From Druceiella hillmani (lineage: Eukaryota; Arthropoda; Insecta; Lepidoptera; Hepialidae), in contig JAYKKI010000016.1 in assembly GCA_039881145.1 (NCBI GenBank), positions 10,468,501 to 10,532,500 on the forward strand: a DNA stretch of 64,000 bases, given 5' to 3'. Shown here piece by piece: positions 48,196 to 60,120 of this stretch. The stretch's first letter is position 1. Each line of letters opens with the position of its first letter. A program made the position numbers and the translations under genes. A model generated the notes under the pieces. That model did not search any database and was not told the DNA's origin. It saw nothing but the letters and a program-made list of their open reading frames with translations.

Positions 48196-48455
48196 CTTAA
48201 ATTTTTATCGGGAAAAATAAACTGGCAAAGAGAAGATATTAAATGTTTCCCATGAAACCCCGAAGGCTACCTTAAACAAACGGCCTATAAAAATATTCCA
48301 GTCACTTCGGATCTGCTGAAGGAAAACATCGTTATGGAAATTAAAGGCATACGGAGAGCAAAGTATCGGGGAGGTTTCGAGGTTATACGGCATGGATTTC
48401 CAAATTACCGAGAGGCCAAGATGGCCACAAATAATGTTATTTTTGCATTCTAAAA
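48196..48455. other. Coding-like G+C-richer island, strand uncertain
   Basis: This patch is clearly richer in G+C than its flanks. One plus frame runs for about 70 codons (including NPEGYLKQTAYKNIPVTSDL and IKGIRRAKYRGGFEVIRHGF) to a stop near 48453. A second plus frame and a 62-codon minus frame (48393-48205) are also open. The plus-strand peptide has the more protein-like composition. I recognise no domain and see no clean splice-site pair. It could be an exon or a transposon-derived fragment. Confidence 0.3.
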
Positions 48456-48775
48456 ATGTTTGTTGCCTTCAATTTAAAATGATACGAAAATTATAGTGTA
48501 CATTTAATAGTTTTTGTTCTATATTGAAATTGTCATTTGAATATTAATATCCGTACAAAGCAGAGCGATTGTAATTTAAATATAAGCTGCACAGCTATTT
48601 GCGTCCTAAACCAAAGGTTAGAGGACAAACAATATATCAAGCACCTAGGGAAAATTGGCCCTGTTTAAGGGTTTGGCTTAATAAAATAATGTACAAATAT
48701 ATCTGTATTAAAATCAATATTTAAATATATACTTCCCAAGTTTGTACAGAAAACTTGAAAGAATCGCTCAACTGT
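48456..48775. other. Spacer with a short richer patch
   Basis: The patch 48590-48680 is open for about 25 plus-strand codons (RPKPKVRGQTIYQAPRENWP) without splice sites or a recognisable motif. Confidence 0.3.
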
Positions 48776-49024
48776 TTAGAAATTGAAACTTTCTTCTTCA
48801 TTCTTATTCATTGTCTCCATGTATTCCAAATTTAAAATATAAATAATGTCTAACTCAACGATTTCCATATTCGCATAAGCCATCTTTGCATCTACGAGTA
48901 TGATATGTTCGCCAGAGTTTGACTTTGGCAAAACAAATTTCTTTCCAATTTGTATCAAAGAATAGAACGATTGAAATATTACAAATGTGACAAGTATGAG
49001 ACATTTACGAGGTACTTCATTCAT
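48776..49024 (-). CDS. Hypothetical small protein, possible signal peptide
   Basis: ATG-initiated frame of 82 codons on the minus strand. The N-terminus MNEVPRKCLILVTFVIFQSF looks like a signal peptide or single membrane anchor. The rest is acidic and contains AYANMEIVELDII and ETMNKNEEESFNF. Codon choice is less A+T-extreme than in surrounding random frames. No paralogue, domain or splice context is visible. It could be a short secreted protein, a first exon, or chance. Confidence 0.25.
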   Translation of the reverse strand: MNEVPRKCLILVTFVIFQSFYSLIQIGKKFVLPKSNSGEHIILVDAKMAYANMEIVELDIIYILNLEYMETMNKNEEESFNF

Positions 49025-49435
49025 ATTTTAAAAAGTATTCTCAGAAAGATTTTCTTATTTCTTATAGATATAATCATATATGACTATACAAGTGTTGTGT
49101 ATACGTAAATTAAAAACAAATATTGTGATTAAAATGAAGGCCATAAATATACTATTGATGGTAAAATATAATGAAACTTGTTTAGTAAGAAATGTAAGAA
49201 GAAAATTTTTTTGGAAAAAAAACTGAAAAAAGGCGATAATTATAATTTTAAAAATAAGCGAAAGTTTGTTGTTTCATAATTTATAAAAAAAAATATTTTT
49301 CGCGATAAATTATAGACAGAGGATATATTTGATAGGAAAATATTAACGACTGTATATTATCAAAAAGACGGAATTTTTTTAATCGATACAAATCTGTTTA
49401 GACAAAACAAAATTTGTTTGTCTTAATTATACTGC
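49025..49435. other. A+T-rich spacer
   Basis: Nothing recognised between the small minus ORF and the Jockey-like remnant. Confidence 0.35.
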
Positions 49436-50165
49436 AGTCTGTCACCACATTGAGACAATAACCGGTAAGTTTGTCGGTTGTTGCTAGTATATGTTTAGGA
49501 GGACAACCTATGTCGCATCCCAAATTTTATATTTATGTCCAGTTGTTGTAACACATCTTGTGGTGTTCTACGTTTTAAGCGGCATTTGGTTTGGGTATTA
49601 TCCATCAGTTTTTGCCTAAGTTTTCATTGGGAATAAGCCTAAGCTTATTTCCCAATGACATTTGGAACTTACTCCCTATGAGCCAATAGAACTTTCTGAG
49701 CTGAAGACCAAGTTCCGTTCGATGAATATGTGCTTTTGCCAAGTTAGTCTTTTATCCAGGTATATATCAAGGTAACGTACTTCATCATTGTTTAGCCTAA
49801 CTAGTAGACAGATGTCTCATCTAATCGTGAAGGTGATGTTGACCGATTTTTGTCATTCACCTTAATCCGTCACTTCTTTAGTTAAATAGCTACACTATCT
49901 AGCCCGTCTTATAGAATTTTTGCTGCAATTTTTGGCTTGCTGTATGAGGCCAAAATAAATGTATCGTCCGCGCATATTCCGGTGGTGATTATTTGGCATA
50001 CGGGCTAGTTTAAGGTGTAGGTAGAGAAATGAACCAAGTACACTTCCCCGTAGGACACTCGCTGATATCGGACACAGGTTCGCCATTTCATTCCCACATT
50101 TAATCATAAAGCACCTACCTGTTAAGGTCGCATATAAATATGGGGACATGCTTGCTTTAATCTTG
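49436..50165 (-). pseudogene. Jockey-clade non-LTR reverse transcriptase fragment
   Basis: On the minus strand, from high to low coordinates: YLYATLTGRCFMIKCGNEMA, then SVLRGSVLGSFLYL (the degenerate G-V-P-Q-G-S-V-L block), then GICADDTFILASYSKPKIAA (catalytic ADD at about 49971-49960, both Asp kept). After frameshifts come VRYLDIYLDKRLTWQKHIF, the conserved post-catalytic Jockey block, and finally residues of the C-terminal region near 49450-49640. Frame breaks and stops make it a pseudogene. The copy lacks the endonuclease and the first RT blocks, as in a 5'-truncated insertion. A hairpin at 49624-49658 lies inside it. Confidence 0.8.
49624..49658. repeat. Hairpin inside the Jockey-like remnant
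   Basis: TCATTGGGAATAAGC and GCTTATTTCCCAATGA pair fully apart from one unpaired base, around CTAA. It interrupts the expected protein order of the remnant, so it looks like a local inverted duplication after the element died. Confidence 0.65.
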
Positions 50166-52250
50166 GACAAAAAATGGCTTTTCATTGTAGTCGAAATAAA
50201 AAAGATCAAATTGCAATCAGTTGAAGGATTATATTGTCAAACTTTCATAGAAGAAAATCTTCCGTACGTGAAGGAAATTTGTACATTTGATATGAGGGTA
50301 ACATATAGCAAAATATTAATTTTTACGCGCCTTCCCATATCTGCAAATTACCCAAAAAACATGTATCCATATTTTCATTATCTTTTTTCCTCTTTATGCA
50401 TCGTTTTATAAATATTAAGCTTCAAAATGACATGCATTGTGATATCTTCCTTCTAATTTTTTCCACTTTTTCATAAATTTTAGATATCTAAAACTAACAT
50501 TCGATCAGAATTTTACCATTAAATGTTTTCGTTTAACTTGCATCAAGCAAATGATATACACTAATATAAAACCCTAATTTTGTATTCCGACACCAAATAG
50601 AGCAGTTTCTTGTATCATTATATGATGAAAGAGAGTAAAATTTAGTGACAATAGATACACTAGTCCTTGCTAATATTTTATTCCTTTATCCCGGATATCA
50701 AAATTGCTAAACAAAAAAAAATTCATACTATTTATTCTCATATAGGTATAAAATTCATAAAATATAAACTGGACTTATATGTTTAGGGAAATACACCTAT
50801 CAATAGCGGAAATACTCTAAGAATGTATACGAATCCAAACAATAAACTATATGCATTGCTTTTTATTAGTCCCAAATTCAAATTCATGTAATATATAGAT
50901 AAAAACAAGAGATAACGTATTATAATAACAATAGTTTCCCATTTCCTTTCTAACGGACTCATCTAATAAATAATCGGCTTTCAAATATTCATCATTTTCT
51001 CGATCAATATGTATTTATACAGACCTTCTTATTTTATTTACAAAAACATGTATAAATGTTTTCCTGATTAAGCACGTGAATATGAAAACAAAATCTATTA
51101 ACGACTGGACTATAATTTTAGTTACCACTGAAATCGACGTAACATGTTTGGTTCCTAGTATCTGTCAATGTCCAGCGCCGAAAGCCACTTAAGGTCAATA
51201 ACACTAACATAACGGTATCAAAAAAAAAACAATACTCCAGAATCTTATGTAAAAAAACATCAGAGTATTAAATAGCTTCTGACGAAAGTATGACATCCAA
51301 GCCGTCATTTTGAAGCCCTATTTCCATGTCATAGAATGAATACAACTGACTAAAATATGTAATTTTCAAAAATAGTATACTGATATCTAGATAACGATAA
51401 GTGCGTATGTCACACCATATATAGCTATTAATATTTCATAACTTGTTTAATGTTTACTTGTTTATTGTGCGAGTTAAATATAAAATTTCTTTCTTAGGCA
51501 ATATCTCTTACATATTTTCGGTAAACATTGTTATGTATTCGAATTACTTTCCTGTTATATATATTTAGTAAATGTGTATAAAGGATATTCATCTTTAAAC
51601 GATTTTCTTTTTTTTACGCTTTCATTCTTATCATCGTGGCTTCGAAACTAGTGACATGAAAAATTTATATATACATAGGTTTTTTAATCTAAATAAAATC
51701 AAGATATTGGAATATTATTTCCGGATCTTCTTTGAAACGAAAACGTTTTCTATAGTTCCTTATTCATCATTTATAATTAAGAGCCCCATTAATTCTATTG
51801 TCCATTAATACTTGTCCTTTAATGTTTTCTTCAGTTTTTATTGCTTGATAATGAATTTCCTTAATGAAAAATCGAACAAGCGCATCTTACTTTTTAATTA
51901 AATATGCGTGAATTATTTTGAATGAGCATTTTATTATTTTTTGTCATTTTTACATTGCTTGAGAATTTATAATTTTTTAATTGAGATTTCAGTACAAAAA
52001 TTTATAAATATTGATCTTCAGAAAATTATCTGTATACAAAAAAAAATAATATTAAAAACAAGTCTAAATATGAAAGTTCTGGTCTGTACGAATGATTTTC
52101 TTTTACGGTCTATATTATCAAAATGTTTCTTTTTTAAGTGCTTCATTTACCTGGATTTATTGACATATTTACTTTGAAATCCACCGAATCAAATTGTATG
52201 TGAAGATTATGAGTTTGATAATAGCATAACATTTTATCTCTTCAATTTAA
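50166..52250. other. A+T-rich spacer
   Basis: The short ORFs at 50148-50411 and 51941-52177 have random composition. No repeat, RNA gene or transposon protein was recognised. Confidence 0.4.
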
Positions 52251-52859
52251 AAATCTCTCTATGACTAAAACTTTAGGTTTTTATATTTGTAAAAAATAAA
52301 ATTACCCTGTGAAGCTCTATTTAAACACTTTAATAATGACGATACCCTAAACCGCACTAATTACTCTAATGTAAAATATCTATTTACCAAATGGAACTAG
52401 AGAAACGGGATGTGATGAAAATAATATTTAATTTCTTTACGATTGTAAAGGAATACAGGGCAGTATTCACTTATTACATTATATTAGTGACTTAATGCAC
52501 GTTTCATAATAGTAGATTACTTATAATTTTGTTTTTATAAAAATCTAATTCTAATTCATACTCTTGTGATTAAAATGTATAATCCATCGTATTTGAAGTG
52601 ATATTTTTTTCAAATTTGTTTTGATTTTCAAACATCTTGCAAAACAATACATTTAGACAGAAGACTTTCAAATGTTTTCATATCCTTAGTATAATGTGAT
52701 TTGTTCAACGCTGCAAAATAAGTGATCGTCTCAGTTTGAAATTAATTTACGTTCAGTCAGACGTTTTTATAGAGTAGAGAGTAATTTATGGAAGTGAAAT
52801 ATGGTACGTTCAGATGAATCTTAAAGATTAAATAGTAAAGTTTTAAAACTATAACCCCA

Positions 52860-53085
52860 AATTAAATGCAATATCGTGATGGAAAGTAACGACTTTTTGG
52901 CAAAATATGGACATTTAGCCCAAGTAGCACAATTCAATTGGTCAAATAGTAATGCGTAACATACATCGACGATGACATCCTACCTTTTTTCAGGTAGACC
53001 CGCCATAATACCAAGAATTTCACAACCCGGAACCATGACTTTATCCACAGATGGGACCGTTTTTGCTTTCTTTGGGACACTTCTT
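52860..53085 (-). pseudogene. mariner-like transposase fragment (second copy)
   Basis: Minus-strand translation reads KKCPKKAKTVPSVDKVM, corresponding to the mariner block where Lys-rich sequence precedes PSAGKVM-type residues. It continues with CYALLFDQLN and CPYFAKKS, and in a neighbouring frame VVTFHHDIAFNL, the remnant of the conserved block carrying the second catalytic Asp (HHDNA type). Several frame changes and stops are present. It is distinct from the fragment at 25.4 kb, which covers an earlier part of the protein. Confidence 0.55.
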
Positions 53086-53977
53086 ACATTTTTTTAAATT
53101 GTTTTTTATCCACTGTTATAAACCTTAATTTAAATTATTAAATTTATTAAAAAAGACAAAGCACTACTGGGAAGTGATTCTGCAGACACATTTGTCGACT
53201 ATTAATTAACGTGGAACTCTATATCAGCGGTAATTTTTTAAACAGAGAACGTCATATAAAATCTGATGAATACGGTCTACTAATACGTTCCTAATATTCG
53301 TAAGCTCGCATAACATTTTATACATAATTATGGATTTTTGTAACAATTTCACCGGCCGTGACGATTTTGGACGCCATCAGATATATGTCACTTTTGAATA
53401 GATGTATAAAAATTAAAAAGAAATGTTTATTTAAGTGAAATCTATTTCTTTTGTGTGTTCATTGTTGCCTAATCCTTCCAAATAAAATACTTCAAAACAA
53501 CTTAAATTTCAGTTTTGTGAATTGTTCAGAAAATATGAAAATTTTGTTCATAAATCAATTGCCTGCAAAAATACAACTAGGCTTCTTTTAAAAGATCATA
53601 CCTAACAAATATAAAGGGAATTTGGTTATACTCGCACCCTCTCTGTTTCGAGGCGAGAATGTTTTAAAGATCCTGGTATTAATATTTCATTGAACTTACA
53701 CAAATCTATGAATATGTGTATTATATATGAATATACTATCTAAAAATATGTCAATCGTACTTTGTGACGTTCGGTGACTTTGAGCATATATGACATATAT
53801 AATACATGATTAAATTTAATACAGGTTAAAAAGTATAATTTTATAAAGAATATAGATATAGAAGTCGGATTGTATTAGTGTCTGAAACTAAAAAACAAAA
53901 AACCGGCATGTGTTGAGCTTATTATTGGTATATGTATCGCGTCGAAGTATTGTTCGTTTAATCTAAACTTCAGTAGT

Positions 53978-54017
53978 TACCCTTATGGTAGTGAACTTAC
54001 CCTTATGGTAATGAATT
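53978..54017. repeat. 20-bp direct duplication
   Basis: TTACCCTTATGGTAGTGAAC is followed immediately by TTACCCTTATGGTAATGAAT and a further TTAC. Confidence 0.8.
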
Positions 54018-54527
54018 TACTCTCCAGGAAAGAAGGCTCTACCTTGGAAACTATTATTTTAAGTCAGTCAGATCTATATTCTTGTTATGATATTATAATG
54101 TAAAATCATGGCCGTAAAATAAAGTAAGTTTAAAGAAAAATGCTAAAAATTCCATACGTTATAAAATCTTGGAAAATGTTTATTATTTTTCTGTAATTGC
54201 ATAAAAAATCAATTTCATTGTTCTAACAAAAATTTATAGAATTTTCGTTCGTATAAATTGTCATAATGTGTAGCTTTTATTGAAATTCTAAGCATTATAA
54301 TGGATTTAATACGGGTATTATCATAAGATATAGGATTTATGACGGTTGGTTTTAAGTGAAAATATATCATTTTAGTCAAAGAGTCCCGTGAAGCATAAAA
54401 AACAAACTCTTCTTTTTTCTTCATTTCTCGTTAATCTTTGTTTCCTTCATGTCATTTCAATTTTTTTATAGTAATGCTAGTAAATTTTCCATCAAACATT
54501 TTTACACTAGTGTTAAAATTATGTTGT

Positions 54528-54722
54528 CGCTATGGTGTGTTTGGTTGATCACAAGGCATACTGCCTTTGACTATGCGGCGCACCGCGGGGTCCCGGGTTT
54601 GATTCCCGGCCATTCGTCGAACGAGGAGACTGGTGTTATGGTTGGCTGTAAGGGATTGCTATTGTAGCAATAAGTCCGCCATATGTATCAGTTAGACATA
54701 TTAAAGTAGATAAATAAATAAT
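54528..54722 (+). mobile_element. tRNA-derived SINE
   Basis: A G+C-rich head contains a near-canonical polymerase III B box (GGGTTTGATTCCC, 54597-54609) inside a T-arm-like stem (CCGGG..CCCGG). An A-box-like region (TTGGTTGATCACAAGG) lies about 45 bases upstream, so the head derives from a tRNA. A tRNA-unrelated body follows with a small hairpin (ATTGCTATTGTAGCAAT), and the copy ends in an ATAAATAAATAA tail. It would be transcribed by polymerase III and mobilised by a partner LINE. The target duplication is not clear. The lack of a complete cloverleaf rules out a functional tRNA. Confidence 0.75.
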
Positions 54723-55061
54723 AATTGTAGCCAAATTGTTTTTCTCAATTTCTTTTTTCTCTAAAATTTATTGTCAATATATCAAATTATTTTCTAAAGG
54801 TGCTTCCTACGTGCAAAATGCAACAATAAAAAACAACTTTATTAAAGTTTGAAAGGCTTATGAACTCATTGTCAAATAACTAAGAGGGGTTTTTATTTAT
54901 TTTACAGTATTTTCATGGTTAAAAATCCTTTATGAGGTAATTAGCTATTGTGCTATATTCGAAATAGTATTATAATAGTAATTCGAAAAGAAAACATGAG
55001 TCAAACATATTTGTTTATACGTGGATGAAAAGTTGTAAAAACAATTATAATTATATATATA

Positions 55062-55102
<41 letters not shown>

Positions 55103-58100
55103 ATTAATATATATATGTTTGTTTCGTTTCTTAGTCAGACCTGGTTTACAAAGTAGAAATATTTTATTTTAATTTTGTAACCTTTATGCGTCCATTCATT
55201 CTATAATACGATATATTCTCGATAGTTGAAGCAATAAGTTAATCTTCTATAACATTTCTCTAAATGTAATTGATCCAAAAAACTTGTCATAATTGGAAAG
55301 GATTTAACGCTCCGAAAGTAAAAATTATCTTTTCGATCAACTAAGGGAATAAATTAAACTGTCAATCTTGTTTATTTACTGGCTTCGCTTTCATTTTCTG
55401 CAATAAATCAACGACACTTATGCTTAATTAAGATTGCAGTATCCCTTGATACTAATGAGAAAATCTTTGTATTTAATAGGTATCACATTTATAAAAAACA
55501 TTAATGAAAACATAAATAACTTGATTTAGATATGTGGATATCAAAAATGCAAAAGTAATAATTTTTTAAATGTGAGTAATAAATTTTAAAACTTTCCATA
55601 AGTAATCAGTTTAAATTATCGGTACAAAATCAATATTAAGCTCTTTGCCATGAATTAAATGTTTTCATCAGTATAATAAAAAGTGCACTTTTTTCTATAA
55701 ATGTATGTGTCTCTTTTTGAATACTTTACCGATTTAAACAATATCTTGTAAAGATTCTGATCGGTGCAACCGTCTGACCATAATTCAAAATTCTTAATCT
55801 CGAGTTTACTACGAGTATGTCTCACATAAAACAATTTGCTTCTATTATCCCGTTATCAAAAACTACTAAATTGAAAGCTGACAGTTTTATTATTTAGTAC
55901 AATATATTTAGTTCAATTAGATGCATTATTAATCTTCTGGAAATAAAACCACGGTATAAATTGCGAATGGTTTGGACTGGGCCTTAAATTTGTCTGCACT
56001 TTTAAATGTGATACTCAGGTTGTTATTAATATACATTTAGATCAATTTTCTAGAGGTGAGGTGTTGCTCCTTAACTTTTTCAGCACATGGAAAGAGATAT
56101 TATATTCTTATTGACAACATCTTATTTGTCTTACAAACTTAGTAACATCCTCTTATATAGTGTTCCTCATACCTCTTTATATGCAACTTATATATTTTTT
56201 ATAAGTAAATTTACTATCTAAATATATTTTGTTGGATTCTTAATGAATGTAATGTAAAGTGGGGAAAGCTTTTAACGAGGGAAGTTACATTGTCTTTCAT
56301 TGAATTAGTTATCGGTGTAGTGATTTAGATGATAGCCCCTTTCATCTATGAAATATATGCCTGTCTTTTTATTGTTTTATCAATGGGAGATTGGCTGAAT
56401 ATATTATCTACAGAACTTACTCTACTTTTATATGCCATGATATTTGTATACTATTATCAGGAGAAAAAAAATGTATAACTTTTATTCTTTTTGAATCCTA
56501 AGCACACTGCTTCTTTTTTGTTTCATATTCTTGGCTGTAAAAACTATATATAAAAATTAAATTATAGCATTAAAATTTTATTTAGCTTATTGTCTAAAAC
56601 TTAAACTTTTAGGCTCATTTTAAGCAACATTTACATTTGCATGTGTATTATAACTTTGTTGTGATTTTCTTGAGCAAGACATGTGAGATTTTTGCTTCAG
56701 TTAAAAAAGAACTTTCTTCTCACACTTAACCAATTTGATTTATTTCCATTCTGGGTTTTGTAAGAGCTTTTTCTAAACACGTGCATTTTTTTTATAATTT
56801 GGCTCTATTATCAAAAATCAAACATATTCACCAGATGCTCAAAGACTTTATCAAAATGAAGCCTAAATGTCGATATCATTGTCTAAACAATAAAAAAATA
56901 AAGATCCTATTATATACGTTTCCTCATCTGAAAATCCTCGTGTATTTAACAAATGTGGTGATGAGTGATAGTTGGATCCATTGGGCATGATTTAATCATC
57001 TAAATAATTTTGTAGGGTAGTATTGTTTTTTTCGCTATGAAAGGTAAATACGGACATACCAAGAGTGACTCTTTACACACAGGTAACGAAATATATTTAA
57101 TAAATTTTAATATGAAGCACTTGTTCATCACGGAAATAATTTACGGAGTGTCTATGATATGCAGTTAAAAAATCGTCGAGTTTTTGTTTTAATAATCCTA
57201 ACAGTTAATTATTTGTGAAATTAAAATTTAAGTCTAATCTCAATTTCGATGGAGAATTCAAGAAGAAATACTTTAATGTAGTTAACTAAGAAATATTTTA
57301 GTGTAGAAGAAATATTTTAAGGTTGGCAAGTAATAAACTCGCCATCTTGGTTCACCGTGTTAGCTCATGCAGTAACCAAATTAAATATTCTTAATTCTTC
57401 CCCAAAGAATAAACTCGTTTGTCAATTACGATATGAAACTCTGTCAGATAGCGTAAATTTAATCTGGGATTAGTTGATCTATGATGTTTTCTTATTTTTC
57501 TTAATTTGATGTTGGTAGTCACTGTGGATAAGAATTATCGAAATGATAAAAATTTATTTTTTGAACCTTTGAAACTCACGATTGACCGTGCTATAAAACT
57601 AATCGTATTCTCACCCACTGTGCATCTATTGCTTGTCACTTCCCTTGCTTTTTGCAATCGCTAGTTTTATTTTCTAAATTTCCGTGTTGTGTATGTCTTT
57701 ACTCGTTAAAACTAAGTTGCTAACTAAACAGAAGATGAAAAACCGCACCGTTATATACTCTACCAGGAATGTTCAAGATGTTTCCATAACATTAATGAAA
57801 TCACTTAAAAAATTTACAGCGGCAATAGTAATTATCCTATGGAATCGATATATAAATTACTCAAATCTTAAAACACTTTAACATATGGAAAATTTTAAGA
57901 TATGGGAAATTTTATAAAATAAAAATAGGGTGAACCTGAAATCAGACGATACACTAATCGGGATAAAAAGTTAATCACAGTAATTACTTCTATGTCAATC
58001 GATAGCAATTCATATTTTAAAATAATACTGCTTTAATATAAGAATGCGCTGGGTTTTAACTATAATTTTTCCTGTTTTAGAAATCTTTATTTACTTGCCT

Positions 58101-58540
58101 ACAAATCAATATTCAAAATAGAGTTTAAGGCTGGCTTGATTGAAACTTTTTGTTAGATATAGACAAATATCACAAATTCAAATTGTTTAAAGATAAAAAA
58201 ATAATACCACCAATGAAGCAGAAAAAAAATATCCTAACTAGGCTCACCTTGCAATACCATGTATATTAATATGAGTCCCGGAACAGGTGAACGCTGTACG
58301 ATAGTAATATGTACTCTAGACAAATGAAGTATAAAACGCTAGGAAACTTATCACCGAGAGATTATTACTGTAATAATTTAACAATCGAAAAATGCATGAT
58401 CGGGAACAGTTCCCGTAGTTGTTAAAGGGATTTATTCCAACTGTACCCATTACAAAATGTGAAAAGAATAAATGTAGATAATAACCAATAACCATAAGTC
58501 TTGTAATATTTGAACAAAAAAATTTTCATACATACAGACA
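54723..58540. other. A+T-rich spacer with one (TA)n tract
   Basis: A (TA)n microsatellite lies at 55047-55117. The short plus ORFs at 56781-56990 and 57684-57881 have no recognised domain. No transposon remnant was identified. Confidence 0.4.
55047..55117. repeat. (TA)n microsatellite
   Basis: Alternating TA with a few GT and CA steps; low-complexity sequence. Confidence 0.93.
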
Positions 58541-58543
58541 TGA

Positions 58544-58544
<1 letters not shown>

Positions 58545-58598
<54 letters not shown>
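58545..58598. repeat. (TA)n microsatellite, pure
   Basis: A run of uninterrupted alternating TA following GTG at 58545, the purest such tract in the window. Confidence 0.96.
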
Positions 58599-58599
<1 letters not shown>

Positions 58600-58692
58600 C
58601 TTAAAATGGAGTTCGGAGAGAAGAAAATAGACTTAAACTAAGTCACGAGAAAACCGTAGTTATTCAAATTTCGCAAACATCGCATGAAAACA

Positions 58693-58845
58693 CCTATTTC
58701 AGGTCTGCCTTAAAGGTATTCTCACTGGCTTCGTTAATATGACCGTAAAATGACAGGTAATCCTTCATAGTCACCACGCCTTGATCTATTATGGATCAAA
58801 ACCCTTGAAACGTACTTTGTTGCGAATAATATCGTGTGTCTTAAT
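58693..58845 (-). pseudogene. EF-hand-like exon remnant
   Basis: Minus-strand sequence after a pyrimidine-rich 3' splice-like site (TTTGGTTCATTTCATTAAG) reads THDIIRNKVRFKGFDP. After two stops and a one-base frame change it reads DQGVVTMKDYLSFYGHINEA and SENTFKADLK, then a stop. The G-V-V-T-x-x-D-Y-L-x-x-Y pattern after an F-x-x-F-D start is that of an EF-hand calcium-binding loop and exiting helix, closest in my memory to calcyphosin-like proteins. The frame break across the loop and the missing loop residues mean it could not bind calcium as written. It may be a decayed exon or retropseudogene; a sequencing error would revive the frame. No other EF-hand was found nearby. Confidence 0.35.
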
Positions 58846-60120
58846 GAAATGAACCAAAAAAAACATAAATTATCTAAAGAGAGTAACACTGAATAAATAT
58901 ATGCGATGAAAACAAAAACTACAATATTTTATTTTGTTTTTCTACGTCAGGAAAAGGTGGCTGTTTACGGTCTTGGTTCAAATGTCACATATTAAATTAA
59001 TGTTATTTGATTAAAGAATGGAAGGTACCATGGAATGAAGTATAAGTATAATAATTGCTGTTACTTATTATATTATTACGAGAGATTCTTACCATGGATT
59101 ATCGGAATAGTTCAATAGCATATCATTCGATAATGGAAAACGTTCATTAACGCTCATCACTGCCATCTTAATCTGCCTATTATACTTTTAGTAACGCTAA
59201 TTTTCGGCTTTTTAGAGATCCATAAACGAAGGGTCCAAATATAACCCTAAGTTTGTAAATATTTTTTCTACCCTTCCATTCGTGCGTATTTTTTGTGATA
59301 TTACTTTCCTTCTTTTTTGGAATCCATACACGACTGGTTCAAATATAAATCTACAGTTATTATAAAGTTATCTACTCGTCCGTCCACGTAAGTTTTCTGT
59401 CCACCTAAAAAAAAATTTCCATATGTTACTTAATTCTATAACATTATATAAAAAATCACGCTTAAAATGATGTACAAGTTTTTGTTAAGGAGCACCCATG
59501 TATGTGAACGTATGAGAGACAAAATGTTCAGATGATTTTTTTGTTTATCTATTCTTTTCAGGGGGTTTCAAAGAGTTTAATCTGTAGGCACTTCATTATT
59601 TATGTATGTACGCATTTGCTCTTAGATGTACGTACTATTTTCTTTTTTTCTATTATTACATGATGTATGATTCCGATATTGAATGGAATCTTTACTTTTG
59701 CTATTTTTGGAAAGCAAACGAAGTTACCCAAAATCTACGTGGTCTTCGTTTCGCTTCGAGCCATAATCAAACGTCAGTTGAAGGAACTGCAAGAATAACG
59801 AGTAGAAAAAAATTAAACGAAGAAAATTATAAAAACGCTGATGTAAAATGAAGATTTGTTTGATTACACATATATAAAATAATTGTTTCTGTCATGAGAA
59901 TGGCACAGTTGTTTCTGGTTCGATGTTTCCCGACGGTGTGTAGTCAAATATTGCGGACTACACTCGTAATAGGGCAACATATTACAATAGTGGTGTATAT
60001 ATAGATTTCTTACAGATTTAAACTTCAATGAGTACCACTCATATGCTCGGAGACAGAATCAAACCATGCTCGGAGATTTCAAAATAATGACAGTAGTCTC
60101 TTGTGTCTGTCATTTAATTG
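58846..60120. other. Spacer with a 103-bp tandem duplication
   Basis: Apart from the repeat at 59203-59402 there is an 81-codon plus ORF at 59606-59851 whose second half (NLRGLRFASSHNQTSVEGTA) looks protein-like, but it has no domain, leader or splice evidence. Confidence 0.35.
59203..59402. repeat. Diverged tandem duplication, unit about 103 bp
   Basis: GATCCATAAACGAAGGGTCC and AATCCATACACGACTGGTTC (starts at 59218 and 59321) are each followed by CAAATATAA, an A+T segment, then C..TCCATTCGTGCG- or CGTCCACGTAAG-like sequence and TTTTCTGT. The two halves are clearly related, with about one third of positions differing. Confidence 0.65.

Larger units (their letters stand above)
52255..54530 (+). 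repeat. Duplicated block, copy 2, with later insertions
   Basis: Matches the 28.33-29.32 kb block in two parts in the same order, but the parts are about 1.9 kb apart here instead of about 0.6 kb. The extra length includes the mariner fragment at 52860-53085. The matching stops within about 50 bases of the SINE at 54530. Both facts fit insertion of transposons into one of two old copies. Confidence 0.55.

Noticed and set aside
54540..54615. Possible tRNA gene
   Set aside because: The B box and T-arm are good, but there is no complete cloverleaf or acceptor stem and the sequence runs into a SINE body and an A/T-rich tail.
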